A DNA stretch of 64,000 bases from Strongylocentrotus droebachiensis (GCA_035222895.1 JAVYIG010007887.1:31890-95889), one strand, 5' to 3'. Counted from the first letter of the stretch, positions 20,736-33,240 are shown. Notes: generated by a model from the letters alone, not told the origin. Made by a program: numbers and translations.

Positions 20736-21539
20736 TTGTACTGAAATATCTGTTGATTTTCTATTGTATGTGCGTACATATGCTTAGTGTGCATCTGTAT
20801 AAAGCATTACGTCAGTGTGTTTGGTATGATTTTGTATGGTCAACACCATTGCGCTCTCTGCTTAAGTCTGCCCTCTCTCACTTAAAGTCAAAACTGCTCG
20901 AGCGGTCAGCCTATGGGAGCGCGTTAATTCCCTGTACGGCGCTCAATGCGAAAAGTTCTACATGCCTTATTGCCCATCAAACGTGAGCGCCACCTCTTCT
21001 GACTAGTGAGCATGTGAGCTCTGTATAAGGGAGTTTACAGATACAATCTGCGCATGGGCAGATAAAGGTCATTTGTATCAAAATGGTAAAACCCACAGAA
21101 AAGAATATCCTACTGAATATCCTACTGGATATGCGCTCATGAAAGTTATGTAACATTATTCATTTGCACCAACAATACATTCTATGATACGCAGGCCAGG
21201 TGGAAGTATTCTTTTCAAGAGGTCAAACAAAAGGTATTCATGAAGCACATCTAGGACTTTGGCAGTTATTATTCTTAGATGCTCAAAGTGGAACTTTATT
21301 TGTACCATGTGCTATCTGTAAGCTCCCTTATTGTGTAACTCAAGTTTGGGGGGGGGGGGGTTCCCATGATCATGATGAGCCATGACATGATTACCCACCA
21401 GATTTATCATCTGTAGTAAACCACATTTGCAGATGCTTCAATTCCATAAAAAGACTTTAGTCTAGAGTCATCAGACTGATCATACATCTAAATTTCATAA
21501 AGACCTATAGGCCTAGGCCTACATCAAATTACCATTCTT

Positions 21540-22000
21540 TAGCCATGGCACTGGTTTCATTCATTCGCGCTGCAGAAATCCCATCGTTCTCCGATCTCCC
21601 GGCCCGTCACGCGTCAGTTCTGGCGTCGAATAGCTTTCACACCGGCTGCCATTCAATTCATACACACAGTACAAAGTACAAACGCATAATCAGCGCGCGG
21701 GATTTATAGTCTCTTTCTCAAACTCACAAAAACGGATACAACAACCTATAAAATTGTAATTTTCTCTTTCAAATACGCAAATAAGGTCATATTTACCTTT
21801 CAAATAAAGATCAACAGTGACCATTAAAATCAGCTATGATATATGATCAGTTAAAAAGAATGAATTCGGCCAGAAAACGGAAAAATCTTGAATTTTCCCG
21901 AGTCATGTAATTCTGTGACACGGCTCCTCTCCCGCTTCCATGTTCTTTCTATGCGCTGCACAACTAGCTAGCTGACCTCAACTAACCCGGAAGTAATTGT
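21540..22000 (-). promoter_or_regulatory. CpG-richer patch with an ETS-like CCGGAAGT site
   Basis: CCGGAAGT at 21987-21994 and a dense CpG group at 21560-21710 stand out from AT-rich surroundings. ETS sites of this form are common in housekeeping promoters. It could be the ATRX promoter about 4 kb upstream of the last supported exon, but no transcript start is demonstrated. Confidence 0.25.
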
Positions 22001-22939
22001 TCCTTGCATATATTAACATTTTTGTCAGGGTACAAAGGTATAAAGATTAAATAAAAAATGAATGAAAGTGAACCCAACATAATGACTTCAATATCCAATT
22101 CATGTCATTGAAATTTTACTTCGTAATATTAAAAGTTAATGATATAAAACTTATAGACGTCCCTATAACAAATAATAATTTTGCTTGAAACTAAGACTAT
22201 AAACAAATTTCATGTCAACAAAGGATCTAGAATAGAGGCCTATACAATCAATATGGAATATTTCTTTTGAAGGATGAGTCTTCAGTGTTAATTAGGTTGT
22301 AGATCATGTATTTCAGATTACGTGGGTGGATGGATACCGAGGGTACTCATTAGAACAGTACCTTCACTTTGACAACCATCCCCAAAACGAGAACGCTCTA
22401 GAACCCTGCCTGTAAATTGTTTAAATTTCGAGGCCCTTTCATAAAGGGGGGGGGGGGGGGGGGTAACATACGTTTAACACGATTGCAACAGGGATATGTG
22501 AGTTTAACTACTTTCGAAAAATCAAGCTATAGCAAACATGATAATGAAGTGTTACATAAATGGATATGAACATGATTTCTCGTAGGGTGTACAATGCGGT
22601 ATTGAAATTGCCCCGTTTGGTCGATATTTTTTCTCGAAAACAGTTGCGAAAAAAATAGGGCCTCGCGGCTATGCAATCAATTTTCCAGATGACCCATATT
22701 ATTTTGTATTCCTACAAACATATAAACGAGTCGTCGATTTACTTCAAAAGCGCTTATATAGGCGGCCCAAGACAGGCGTTCCATCTAATGAGGGAGTCAA
22801 TCCCTCATTCTTCTCCTTCTTCTTTTTCTTCTTGTACTTAATATCATTTCTATCATCAGTTTAATGTTGTTATTATTATTATTATCTTTAATAAGTAGTT
22901 CTTTTAATTTTCTTATCTGTCTGTAAATGTTACTATATA

Positions 22940-23085
22940 AATGTCTGTAAGGGACCCCACTGGAAATAAGCTCTCGAGCTTTCGTGGGTTATCCTGTTCA
23001 AGCTGACTTATTTTTTATCTGTTATTATTGTATATTGTTGTATGTTGGAAGCTTCTCGAATAAAAATCAGTCAATCAGTCAAGTT
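22940..23085 (+). mobile_element. 3' end of a CR1/L2-type retroposon
   Basis: GGGACCCCACTGGAAATAAG, GTGGGTTATCCTG and a final AATAAAAATCAGTCAATCAG repeat match the usual 3' UTR layout of such elements. No coding remains. Confidence 0.55.
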
Positions 23086-23559
23086 TTTCCCCGCCACCCC
23101 CCCCCCCCCCGCCAATTTCATCCTGATTATAAATCAATTTAAGTGAGTCACGTGCATGAAGAAAATTAATGCAAAAACCTCTATGCCCCCCCCCCCCCCA
23201 ACTACAACTGCCCCAAGACAGATCCAAGTAAAATACAATGGCAAACAAATAAAGTGTCCACAAATTGCAAATTAACATGACAATAAAATTAATCTAGACA
23301 TGGGAAACCATGGGAATTTTGTTAAAATCGAAACCATTTGAAGCTGACTTTGAACAAAATAAAGTCGATGAATTAGGACATTTTCAATATAAAGACAAAT
23401 TCAATCATGACTACAAATTATTTTCATCATTTGAACTTGTTTCAATTATATAATATTGCACAGTAGAATTTGAATATTTTAATTTAAAAATTCGGTTCTT
23501 CCAAAGAGCTTTGGAAATTATTAGGCTACCCGGCCTAGCTCTATAGCTCGGCAGCCGTT

Positions 23560-23750
23560 ATCAGCGCAGTGCATTTCAAGAAATAATCATATACCAGGTA
23601 CCCATTTACCTCACCTGGGTCGAGTGTGGCAAAATGTAGTTGAATATCTTGCCAACGGAGTCAAAGGACATTAATTAGTGCCGCGGCGGGACTCGAACCA
23701 CCGACCTTGTGCTCCACAGGAACGATGACATATCAGCTCTACGACGATAT
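23560..23750 (-). mobile_element. tRNA-derived SINE-like repeat
   Basis: On the minus strand GGTGGTTCGAGTCCCGCCGC forms a pol III B box, with a GTAGAGCTGA-like A-box remnant about 45 bp upstream. The downstream body with ACCTGGGT-like sequence is not tRNA. It cannot fold into a full cloverleaf and is called a SINE. Confidence 0.5.
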
Positions 23751-24113
23751 ATACCTCGTATATCAGCAAAAGCTACTTCACAGAATTAGAAAGTTGACAA
23801 AGACAAAGTACTGAACGGATTATGCACTCCACAAAGATTGACATAACATTACCTAAGTGGTATGATAAAATGGGGGAAAAAGAAGAAGCAACCATTCATC
23901 AAGAAGTATTGTCACGCAGTAAAGAACGCTGTCGTTTAAAATTTCACCGGCATATATCAAGGAATACGGCAAGAAGAAGAAAAAATACAGAAAATATATA
24001 TATATTGGCGAAACAAGAAAAATATATATAATGAAGAAATAACAATACTATTGAATAATGTAGAATATTTTAATGAGTATAAGAATTATTTTCTGTTCAA
24101 AAGCCTTACAATA

Positions 24114-24334
24114 CAGTGCGTCCAAGATAAAACGAAACCGAGAATTGTCGATGTTTTATCATAACTTAATCACAATTATAATTAATAAATGACACATAAT
24201 TTGTAAAGCTTGGATCCTCCTTTTTTATTTGATGTAAGTTATGATGCATATTTTACGCATGAGTGATTAAAAACAATTTGAAGAGGTGGTACCAAATATC
24301 ATTCTCGGCATTCGTTCTTTTCTGAGACGCACTG
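24114..24334. mobile_element. Tc1/mariner-type MITE with TA target duplication
   Basis: The left end CAGTGCGTCCAAGATAAAAC and the complement of the right end CAGTGCGTCTCAGAAAAGAA start similarly, and both continue to ACGAA and CGAGAAT. Both are flanked by TA. 221 bp, no ORF. Confidence 0.75.
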
Positions 24335-24660
24335 TATAGTAGGGAATGCACCTAAACATGAAATAAACATGATATTATATTTTACAAGAAAAAGATGGAA
24401 TATAATTTATACATGAAATACATGCAGATATATAAAAATATATAATGTACATTATAGAGATAATAACAATAATTGTTACAGTTAAGGAATAGAAGACAAT
24501 CGTCCCCTTCTACATGCGCCCCACCAGCGCCCCTGCGCCAATTTGCCAAGAATATGAATGTAAAACAATAATTTATAAGTGATAATATTAAACCTCGTGC
24601 TTTTATATTTCCTGGTAATATTTCGCGAACTTTCTGACTAGGTTGAGTTTTGGAGCAGTG

Positions 24661-25140
24661 GCGAATCCAGGGGGCGGGGTCCCCGGGCCCGCTCCTCACT
24701 GGCCACAAAACAGGTAAAAACATGTTAATTTTAATTGTTAATTGTTTTTAAAATAAGAAGACGGGCCCCTCCCCTGTGCTCAAGGGGGAGGGGGTGGCTA
24801 CAGGGTGTCTCCAAAGGGGGGGGGTGGGGGTGCGACACCCCCCACCTGTCAGGATATTGTCGGTAAGATTGCGATTCCTTCGGGAAAAAAGACAAAAAGG
24901 GGGGGTAAGAGAGGAAAGGGAAGGAAAAAGGAAAAAGGAAAAGGAAAAGGAAAAGAAAAGAAAGAAAGGAAAGGAAAGGAAAGAAAGGAAAAGAAAGTAA
25001 AGAAAAAAGAGAGGAGAGGAAAGAAAGGAAAAGAAAGAAAAGGTAAAAAAGAAGAAAAAGGAGAAAAGGGAAACAAAAGAAACGAGGGGTGAAGAGAGGA
25101 GAGAGAGGGAAGGTAAGAGCCTGAGAGAGGAGGAGTGGGA
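24661..25140. repeat. CAGTGGCG element end followed by GGAAA purine tract
   Basis: CAGTGGCGAATCCAGGGGG at 24661 resembles the ends of the hAT-like elements at 33565 and 37516. It is followed by G-runs and about 250 bp of GGAAAA/GAAAG repeats (24880-25130). A partner right end was not paired with confidence. Confidence 0.5.
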
Positions 25141-25369
25141 GTAAAAGAGAGAGGGGGGTTATTGGGTGGAGTCGTCTGGTCGAAGGAGCAAGAAAGACAC
25201 GGGTAAATACGTTGCTGTGTCGGGTCAGCTGTGTCTATATCCCTGCTCGATCCTCGTGTACTATCAATGCAGAAGTTTGAAGTCGGTGAGATGTATATTG
25301 TCGGTCGGCCGACAAGTTTTTTCCCCTACGATCTGTGACTTTTTATCCGCTGTGACGACTTTCAGGAAA

Positions 25370-26820
25370 ACAAGGATTAAGAGTCAACAACGGTACGACG
25401 AATCGTCTTCCTTTCTCTATATTTTGATGAAACGCCAAAAAATCCGCGCTTCGCGGGAGGGGAAAAGTTCATTTAGACGAGTCGAGAACGGTACAACGAA
25501 TCGTCTTCTCTCTCTAATAATTTAAGGAAACGTCTCTAAGCTTCCGCGATTCGCGCGGGAGGGGAGAAAACTGAATTCACATATGTCGAGAACAGTACAA
25601 CGAATCGTTTGCTTTCTCTCATTATTTTAGGAAACGTCAAAGCTTCCGCGCTTCGCGCGGGAGGAGGGAAACTGAATTCAGACAAATTAGGATTAAGAGT
25701 CACAAAACGGTACAACGAATCGTCTGCATTCTCTAAAAATTTAAGGAAACGTCAAAGCTTTCGCGCTAAAGGGGGAAACTGAATTCAGACGATTAGGGCT
25801 TCAAGAGTCGAAAAAGGTACTACGAATCGTCTGCCTTCTCTAATAATTTAAGGAAACGTCAAAGCTTCCGCGCTTCACGCGCGAAGGGGAAACTGAATTC
25901 AGACAAAATTAAGAGGCCAAAACGGTACAACGAATCGTCTGCTTTCTATAATAATTTAACGAAGCGTCAAAGCTTCCGCGCTTCGTGCGAGAAATGAAAA
26001 CTGAGTTCAGATAAATAGGGCTTATTAAGAGTCGAAAACGGTACAATGAATCGTCTGCCTTCTCTAATAATTTAAGGAAACGTCAAAGCTTCCGCGCTTT
26101 GCGCGCGAGTGGGAAACTGAATTAAGACAAATATAAAGAGTCGAAAACGGTACGACATATCGTCTGCTTTCTATAAGGATTTAAGGAAACGTCAACACTT
26201 CCGCGCTTCGCGCTAAAGGGGGAAACTGAATTCAGACGATTAGGGCTTATTAAGACTACGAGTCGAAAACGGTACAACGAATCGTCTTCTTTCTCTAATA
26301 ATTTTATGAAACGTCAAAACTTCCGCGCTTCGCGCAGGAGGGGAAGAAACTGAATTCAGACAAGGATTAAGAGCCGAGCACGGTTCAACGTATCTTCTAC
26401 TTTCTCTAATAATTTAATGAAACGTCAAAACTTCCGCCCTTCGCGCGGAAGGGGAGAACTGAATTCAGATAAGGATTAAGAGTCGAGAACAGTACACCGA
26501 ATCGTCTGTTTTATCTCATAATTTAATGAATCGTCAAATCTTTCGCACTTCGCGCGGGAGGGAGAAAAACTGAATTAAGACAAGGATTAAGAGTCGAGCA
26601 CGGTTCAACAAATCGTCTAATATCTCTAGTAATTTAATGAAACGCCAAAGCTTCCGCGCGGGAGAAACTGAATTCAGACAAGGATTAACAGTCGAGAACG
26701 ATACAGCAAATCGTTTAATGAAATAATTTAATGAAACGTCAAAGCTTTCGCGCCTCGCGCGGGAGGGGGGGGGGAGGGAAAGCTTTATTCAGACAAGGAT
26801 TAACAGTCGAGAACGGGAGG
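25370..26820. repeat. Satellite of about 13 units of ~109 bp with an internal GC hairpin
   Basis: The recurring core is ACGAATCGTCTGCTTTCTC, then AATTTAAGGAAACGTCAAAG, CTTCCGCGCTTCGCGCGGGA and CTGAATTCAGACAAGGATTA. Unit starts fall near 25397, 25495, 25600, 25707, 25816, 25928, 26046, 26152, 26277, 26387, 26497, 26602 and 26705. CCGCGCTTCGCGCGG is self-complementary in nearly every unit. No protein coding potential. It may be the interior of a larger transposon. Confidence 0.9.
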
Positions 26821-27740
26821 CCTATCACCCCCACCGCCCCCTAAACTGAGCGCGCTCTTTAAGTGATTCGCTTGCTCACTGCCGCCCCTCCCTAAAATAA
26901 GATCCTAGCTCCGCGCCTGCATTAAAATATATAGCTATGATGCTGACTAAGTAATGAAATAAGTCGTATATTTATTTGCATACGCAAGTACTATAGATTG
27001 TCCGTAGGGAAATCAATTTAGCCTTTGGCCCCGGGTTTATAGGGTTAAATTTGTAGATATTGGGACATTTAATTTTGTCGGTAATTGGTGGCTAGTTTTG
27101 TCGGTAATCTTTGGCCTCTACACCTCCCCCCCCCCCCCCCCCCCCCACTGAAAAAGGTCTAGCGACGCCCCTGGGTTGCTATGATTTTCAAATTTCTGGG
27201 GCAAAAACAAAAACATTAGTGGTCACAAAGTATCGAAATTGCACTAACCGACATATTGCCTGTATAAACTTCTTCAAAATACTGTTTGAAATCAACTGCC
27301 AGATAAGACAGTCACCTGTCCGGACACAGCACGACGTATTAGTATAGGCATTCAAACGCACATGTACTCACCTCACAAGTCAACCTTTGTGTGCCCCCCT
27401 CCCCAGTGGCGGATCCAGGGGGGGGGCCCGGCCCCCCCCCCCCTTGAGAAAAAAATCATGTAAAATCACGTGATTTTTACCTTTTTGGGGGGTTGGGCCC
27501 CCCCCCCCCTGGCGCTCAAGGGGGGGGGGGGGGTGCAAATGAAAACAAATTCGAGGACCAAAAAAAAAAAAAAAAGTGCTCACTAACCCCCCCCCCCCCC
27601 CCCTGGCCCGTATTGACTTTCTCACTAGAGATAGGGGGTGGGGGGGAGGTGGCTTTCAAAGGGAGGGAACAAGCCTACGCGTATCCCAAACGTAAATAAC
27701 ATTGAAGAAGGGGGGGGGGGCTTTTTGTATAGCAACGAGT
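26821..27740. repeat. Cluster of element ends and G/C homopolymers
   Basis: Contains right-end-like AGCTCCGCGCCTG (26909-26921) and TAGCGACGCCCCTG (27160-27173), a left-end-like CAGTGGCGGATCCAGGGGGG (27404), and many C or G runs of 9-20. These look like nested insertions of hAT-like elements with captured homopolymers. The exact structure is unresolved, and the runs are likely assembly-sensitive. Confidence 0.5.
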
Positions 27741-28031
27741 TTTGTAATGCAAAATGTTGTAATCGAGATAAAAAATAACTGCGTGGGTGACGACACGTCG
27801 CCTGAATTACTGAAACATGTATTCAAACACGAAAAAATAAGCCCCTTTCGTAAGCTGATTAGTTAGTTGGTCGTTTCATTTCATTTTATTTTTTTTAGTC
27901 ACCAAAATATACGAAATAAGGTAGAGAAGCTACAAATCAATTTATAAGATGATGACGTGGATCCTAATCAAAATTAATGATTGGTTGAAAGTGTACACGT
28001 GACCAGGCATTTATTTTGCCTAACGTGTAAT

Positions 28032-28057
28032 TTGGATAATGACCGGTCATTATCCAA
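28032..28057. repeat. Perfect 26-bp palindrome
   Basis: A 26-bp perfect palindrome whose core is GATAATGACCGGTCATTATC. The inner AATGACCGGTCATT recurs at 28062-28075. Intergenic, about 1.1 kb downstream of the UGT stop. Confidence 0.9.
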
Positions 28058-28937
28058 TTCGAATGACCGGTCATTAGTAAAATCATGTTATCAAACATCA
28101 TTTTATAAAACAAATGAAACATGATCTTATAAAACAAATAATACACATCATTTCAATTCTGGCACTTTGGGTAATTCTTACTAATGCCCTCACTGTTGTG
28201 TATTATTTGTATAATACTATCCAAAGATGAGTAGGTAATTAAACCATTATATAGCCCTCCGAAAATGAGGTTTTAGTCGCCCGAGTAATGTTCGCTTCAA
28301 GATTTCTCGGGGGACGGGGAGGGGCTACAGACCCCGCAGCTCTCACCTCGTAAACACATGTAACCCAACCCCATTCTCAGTTGCCGCCTTTGTTTTTCCT
28401 TTATTGTGACAAACTATGTAATCTGAAAACCATTATTCCACATTTACACCAATACATTTCTGAGGTACATTTGCGTCATTTTGCAAGTCATTCGTTACAA
28501 GTACAACTGTAATATAGCAAAGGTCATGAAAACAAAGAGGACTTAATTCGCGCACGAGAGTTTACAGAATTTTGTCCGAAAAGCGACCCATCAAAGGTAA
28601 GATAATTTAATATATTGAAAAAAGGGATTATATCATACGATCAGTTGGTATAACTTCTTACTTACAATATTATTTGTGAATTCTCCTTTCCAAAGAAGAT
28701 TTCTAGACACTTGTCGGTAAGTTCATGTTCTTTTCGGAATCTTTTGCGCAATTTGCCGATCTATATTTTCATAATTTCCAAAGAAAATTCCGTCACTAGG
28801 AAATCTTATGTTCCTCTTTCGATTGGTGGTATCAAATTTTCAAGATATAGATCTGTGCGCGTATTTAGGTCAAAGCGAACTGTGGTCACACCATTATATA
28901 CTAAAACATGCTAGAATTGTCAGAACAGAACAATAAT

Positions 28938-28966
28938 TAGGCCTACGTAATAATTACGTAGGCCTA
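28938..28966. repeat. 29-bp palindrome with one central base
   Basis: Arms TAGGCCTACGTAAT and ATTACGTAGGCCTA surround a single A. It lies about 230 bp beyond the UGT stop, on the 3' side of that gene. Confidence 0.9.
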
Positions 28967-29198
28967 CAGCTAGATCAAAATTTACAAACTATTTCAGAAT
29001 GTATACATTCTTGCTTAGATCAACTAAAACAAATATAAAACGTCAAGTACACAATTATAAATCATTCTTCTTTTCACTTAGATCAACTAAGATTTCTAAA
29101 AAACATATATTTTTTTAATTACAGAATCGTTCATCTTTCTCACGTTTAGTCATAATTACATTAGCCAAGACATATATATTTTCAAATTAAAACAATCA

Positions 29199-29484
29199 TT
29201 AATCGTTCTTCTTTTTACTCCCTGCTTTGCACATGGCACCACAGCAACGGAACGCGCAACGACAAGATAAGAAAATGACAACTACAACTACTATTAAACA
29301 GAAGATTAGAAATGCAGAAACATCAAGGAGAGAAAGCTGGATGAAGCTGAGATGTTTTGCAGGCGATTCCATGTATTTCCCGCCAAATTTCATGACGTGT
29401 TCGACCCAGTATGCAGCACGTTCAGCAGGCGTTTCCGGACGATCACGGTATATCGCCGATAGTCGCTTCGCAGTTTCGGCATAC
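29199..29484 (-). CDS. UGT common exon 4 (membrane helix, ER signal)
   Basis: 286 nt with CAACAG acceptor to a TAA stop. Encodes PETPAERAAYWVEHVMKFGG, a hydrophobic helix, a Cys-rich juxtamembrane stretch and the terminal KKND. Confidence 0.92.
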
Positions 29485-32400
29485 CTGTTGAAAATGAAAA
29501 CACAATATTTGATCAGAGTCGTAGAAGCAATATTTAGAAGAGGAAACAAAATGACAGTGAATCTCCAAGCACTACCATGATGATAATCACTGCAGGGGCG
29601 TCAACAGATCATTTGCATGAGGGGGGTATTGAGGCTGTCGAGCCATACTTGCCGACACACACCACGATTCGCCGAATTATTTTCAACAAGAAAATTGAGT
29701 ATTTAGGTTTGAAAATTTGCCAACAACACCAAGCCAGAAGATCCCCTTTTCATTAAATTCGCTGATATACTTCGAACATTAGTTTAAATTTTTTCCCATC
29801 CTTTAATATACAAAGTGAATGGTCCCTATAAACAATAAACGAGTGTCCTTCGTTTAGAAATGGAGCCCGACAAGCGAGTGATGCAACATGGACAAAAATA
29901 AAGAAAATAAGAGTGGTAGTGGTACTCACGTATTGTTGCTTAAAATCATCTTTATCGCATCGTATACACCTTCTGCACTGAGAGTATGGATGTCCAAGTA
30001 TGACCCCATTCCTTTCTCTAAGACCCTGGACGCAACACATAACTGGTCAGCAAAGACAGGGAGGACTAGGGTCGGGACACCGTGGTACAGGGCTTCGTAG
30101 AGACCGTTGTTGCCGCCCTGGTAGATGAATAGTTTCGTCTTCGGATGACCTGGTGCGGATGGTAAAGGTGAAGCGTTGAGAAAGCCGTTACATTTTTTTT
30201 TTTTTTTTTTTGGGGGGGGGGTGGATTTGATCTTGGAAATGAATCAAGCCGAGGTTTTGTTAGAGAGTGACAGAAGGACACTCCCTAATCTAATGCTAAA
30301 TCTCTGTCGGTGAAATAAGAAAAGGCCGTTTCGGAATGGGTTTACAGAGACCCTTTTTTGTATTTGCTTGCTGGATAAATTTAATAAGCCACCGTCAACA
30401 CATTTGAAAATACTTCAGTTTCACCAAAGTGAAAATCTGACGATCCGTTTTTACCTTTATCTGCAAAATGTAAAACTATGAAGACCTATGAAGGTATATT
30501 TTACGGTTGTGCCTGTTGGAAAATGTCGGCAAAATTGCCGATGAATTTTACCCCTGCACTCCTCAAAATGATAAAAAACTAGTCTGTCACAGCCCTTGGC
30601 AATTTTTTTTATAAACGGAGATGATGACGATTGATGTATCTATGTTTGATAGGCATTCGTGAATTGAACGTCATTTATACATAATTATAATCGGAGAAGG
30701 GGATAATAATCGCCCTCTGCCAACGCCCCCCCCCCCCCCCCACCGCCGCCGCCCCCTCCCCCAGCCGCAACCCCCCCCCCCCCCGACAACGCCAAACGTC
30801 CTCACAAGTAGGCACTTACCAAGCAGGTCGTTCTGTGGCAGCCACCCCATCGTCCTGATGTTCGGGCTCAGTGTCGTCGTCGAGTTGTCGGGCAGCTGCC
30901 AAACGACCTTCTGGGGTAGCTTAGCGAACACCGAGGCGAAGAGGTCGTTGAGCCGCTGTGGCATCACCTTGACATAGGTACCGAGCGAGAGGATGATCAC
31001 CCCGTCATCGCCAGAGCTGTTCATGAAGTCATCGAGGTCCTAAAGGAGGAACGAAACAAGACAATTATTATATTTGGTGTGAATAACATCTTAAGCCGAA
31101 CTGCCTGAACACGATCTCAAAGACATTCGATAAGTCAAACTAAGGTAAATTCTTTATCCGCCCCCCCCCCCCCCCTCTTTGAAAGTGTGCGATAATTACA
31201 ATGGTGTATAATGAATTACGTTATCCCATCGAATCTATGGAATATACAATAAAGTGTAGTAAAATACTTGGGATATTTATTGTCGAGTTATTTACATTGA
31301 TCATACTAGGCCCAAAATCCAACAAGAAAATAATAGCAATTCACAAGGTGAGTTAGACGGATGAAAATATACGATTATGCTGGTAATTGGATAAGAAATA
31401 TTGTTGAATATCCTGATCGAAATATAGTTAGGTGCAGGTCTTTCATGGCATAATTTCCACACAATGGATTCTGAAAATTATGAAATACTGAATAACGAAA
31501 GGATATATGTTGTTATACATTTTAAAGTGATAGCCAAGATGGATACATACGATCGATCGTGTGCCGTTTAATGCTTTTTGAATAAATATTATAATATAAT
31601 AGAATACAAAAAAAAACGCGTTTTACATCAGAGCAGTACAATATACTCCGATAATGTTGATTGGTTAAACTTGAGAATACCTTATCAAGTGGTTTCGCGG
31701 GTCGGGTGAGAAGTCCACCCACTTCAATAACAGAAGGAGGTAATGGAATGATCAAATCAATAGCGGGGTCACTGGCTGTCAGGACCAACTCTGTATTTTT
31801 CACGAGATATTCCTTCAAGGTTTGGTCTTCAAGAATACCAAACTCATGGCGCAAGGGACTATACAACTCGACAAAGAATCTGAATTGCAGTTGTCCAATG
31901 AGTAAGGTTCCTAGTAAGCTGCCGACCCTTTGCTTGAAGTTCATTCGCTGAGGAGACCCGAAGGGACTTCCGGGAACCACGGCCGGTAAGAAGGGAGTTC
32001 CTGCAATGTCACGAAATGAATCGTACTGTGAAGCCAGCGGGTTGAAGAGAATGACGGGCGTCCTTAGGTACGCGCTCAGGAGCACACTACAGCTCCATGT
32101 TATGTCTAGGATCGTGACATCGAAGTTGGCATTACGTAATCTCTGCAGAAGCGCATGGTCGCTCAGCGCAGCCCGACAGTCTTTGACAAGGGGGTTCATC
32201 CACTTTTGGATGGAAAACATTAAGTCCGTGTTGAAGTCGGTTTTGAAGCCAAAGGCGGCGATTTCGCTTGTCCGTTTGTACACTTTCTCAACAGGAACAG
32301 AATGGTTGAAGATCTCATAGTGGAAGAGCTGCGAATGTTGAGGGTGGTGAGCGCGATGCTCGTACGCATTACTAATGAGATAGGTCACGTTGTGCCCTCG

Positions 32401-32559
32401 TTTTACGAGCTCAGCTCCAAAAGCAGTGGTAGAAAGATAATGGCTACCTTCACCGTAAGTCACCGATATGAAAATATTCGCACTCCATGCTGTGGATACG
32501 AACACGGTCATGAAAACTAGTTGAAGTAACCGCGCATTACATGCTAGCCGAAACTCCAT
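29199..32559 (-). CDS. UDP-glucuronosyltransferase (complete, 4 exons)
   Basis: Exons 31681-32559, 30820-31039, 29930-30149 and 29199-29484 join in frame to 534 residues, the usual UGT length. The product has a signal peptide (MEFRLACNARLLQLVFMTVF...), then SVTYGEGSHYLS with the family's catalytic His in the SHY position. Next come IILSLGT, the UDP-sugar signature HPKTKLFIYQGGNNGLYEAL ending VLPVFADQ, and a C-terminal membrane helix (LSLLDVSAFLIFCLIVVVVV). The last residues KKND fit a KKxx endoplasmic-reticulum retrieval signal. In the family the enzyme sits in the ER membrane, active side in the lumen, and transfers a sugar from UDP-sugar to small lipophilic substrates. Subfamily and substrate cannot be told. 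Transcription is leftward; a second first exon lies 3.4 kb upstream. Confidence 0.93.
29930..30149 (-). CDS. UGT common exon 3 (UDP-sugar signature)
   Basis: 220 nt with ACCAG acceptor and GTGAGT donor. Encodes the UGT signature beginning HPKTKLFIYQGGNNG and ending LVLPVFADQ, then ASRVLEKGMG. The more usual T-H in the signature is Y-Q here; Q is allowed in the family pattern. Confidence 0.93.
30820..31039 (-). CDS. UGT common exon 2
   Basis: 220 nt with TTTAG acceptor and GTAAGT donor. Encodes DLDDFMNSSGDDGVIILSLG, then KVVWQLPDNS and GWLPQNDLLG, the start of the UDP-sugar domain. Phase 0 in, one base out. Confidence 0.93.
31681..32559 (-). CDS. UGT first exon B (signal peptide and acceptor-substrate domain)
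   Basis: 293 codons from ATG to a phase-0 donor (LLTRPAKPLDK then GTATTC). It carries the signal peptide, the GEGSHYLS motif and the variable substrate-binding half. It ends just before the linker to the UDP-sugar domain, the same place as first exon A. Confidence 0.93.
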
Positions 32560-32907
32560 GTTGAAAGCTGCACTCCGTGATGTTCTGAGTCACTCCAGGG
32601 ACTCCACCTCCCTGGTTATTCCAATCCTCCAATATACTACACACTCAATGTAGTTGTGCATCACAACGTGATTATCCATTAACCAATCCCACAAGCATAC
32701 GTTCCGAATAATAAGTATAACTATATGTTTATAATTCAGTTTTGATTTGTATATCATGCCGTGCACAAATCATAAAGATGACATACAAATACGGGAAGCA
32801 GAAACAGGAAGCGGTAGTTTAATTATTGTCCACTATACGGTCATGTATACATCAGAAATATAATTATGCACAGTACGCTACGCTTGATCCTTCGCGAGTG
32901 AACATTA

Positions 32908-33020
32908 GGGACTTTTAGATTTGCGTGTACTGATACGTGGTACTTCCATTCACGGCAGTGCTTTAAAAGGACGTCGATCGTAGCATAGACCTATTGTCTT
33001 CGTGCGAATCTAAAAGTCCC
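32908..33020. mobile_element. 113-bp MITE with 17-bp inverted ends and TA flanks
   Basis: GGGACTTTTAGATTTGC at the left and GCGAATCTAAAAGTCCC at the right, flanked by TA on both sides. It lies about 350 bp upstream of UGT first exon B, in its probable promoter region. Confidence 0.75.
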
Positions 33021-33240
33021 TATTGTACGTGTATACTGGTACGTGCCGGGTATATTGATGAAAAGGTATTGTAAGAATTAACCTTTGGAATACAATGGAG
33101 AGAGATAGTCCTTCAAAATTTAAAAGCTTCGTCAAATACGTTGAGGAAATTGCTATTATCAAAACGGACTCCGCTGAAGGAATTGTGATTCAAGAGCGAT
33201 TATATTTTGGTGAAAGGTCATGTCTATACATGTATTTTTA

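Noticed and set aside
23822-24031. 69-residue plus-strand frame
   Set aside because: Short, Lys/Arg-rich, in AT-rich DNA, no family or splice support.
25370-26820. CRISPR-like array of spaced repeats
   Set aside because: Units are contiguous ~109-bp satellite repeats without unique spacers, in an animal genome.
24661-26921. A single hAT element spanning the satellite
   Set aside because: The ends look related (CAGTGGCG and CGCGCCTG) but the flanking 8-mers do not match, so the pairing is not supported.
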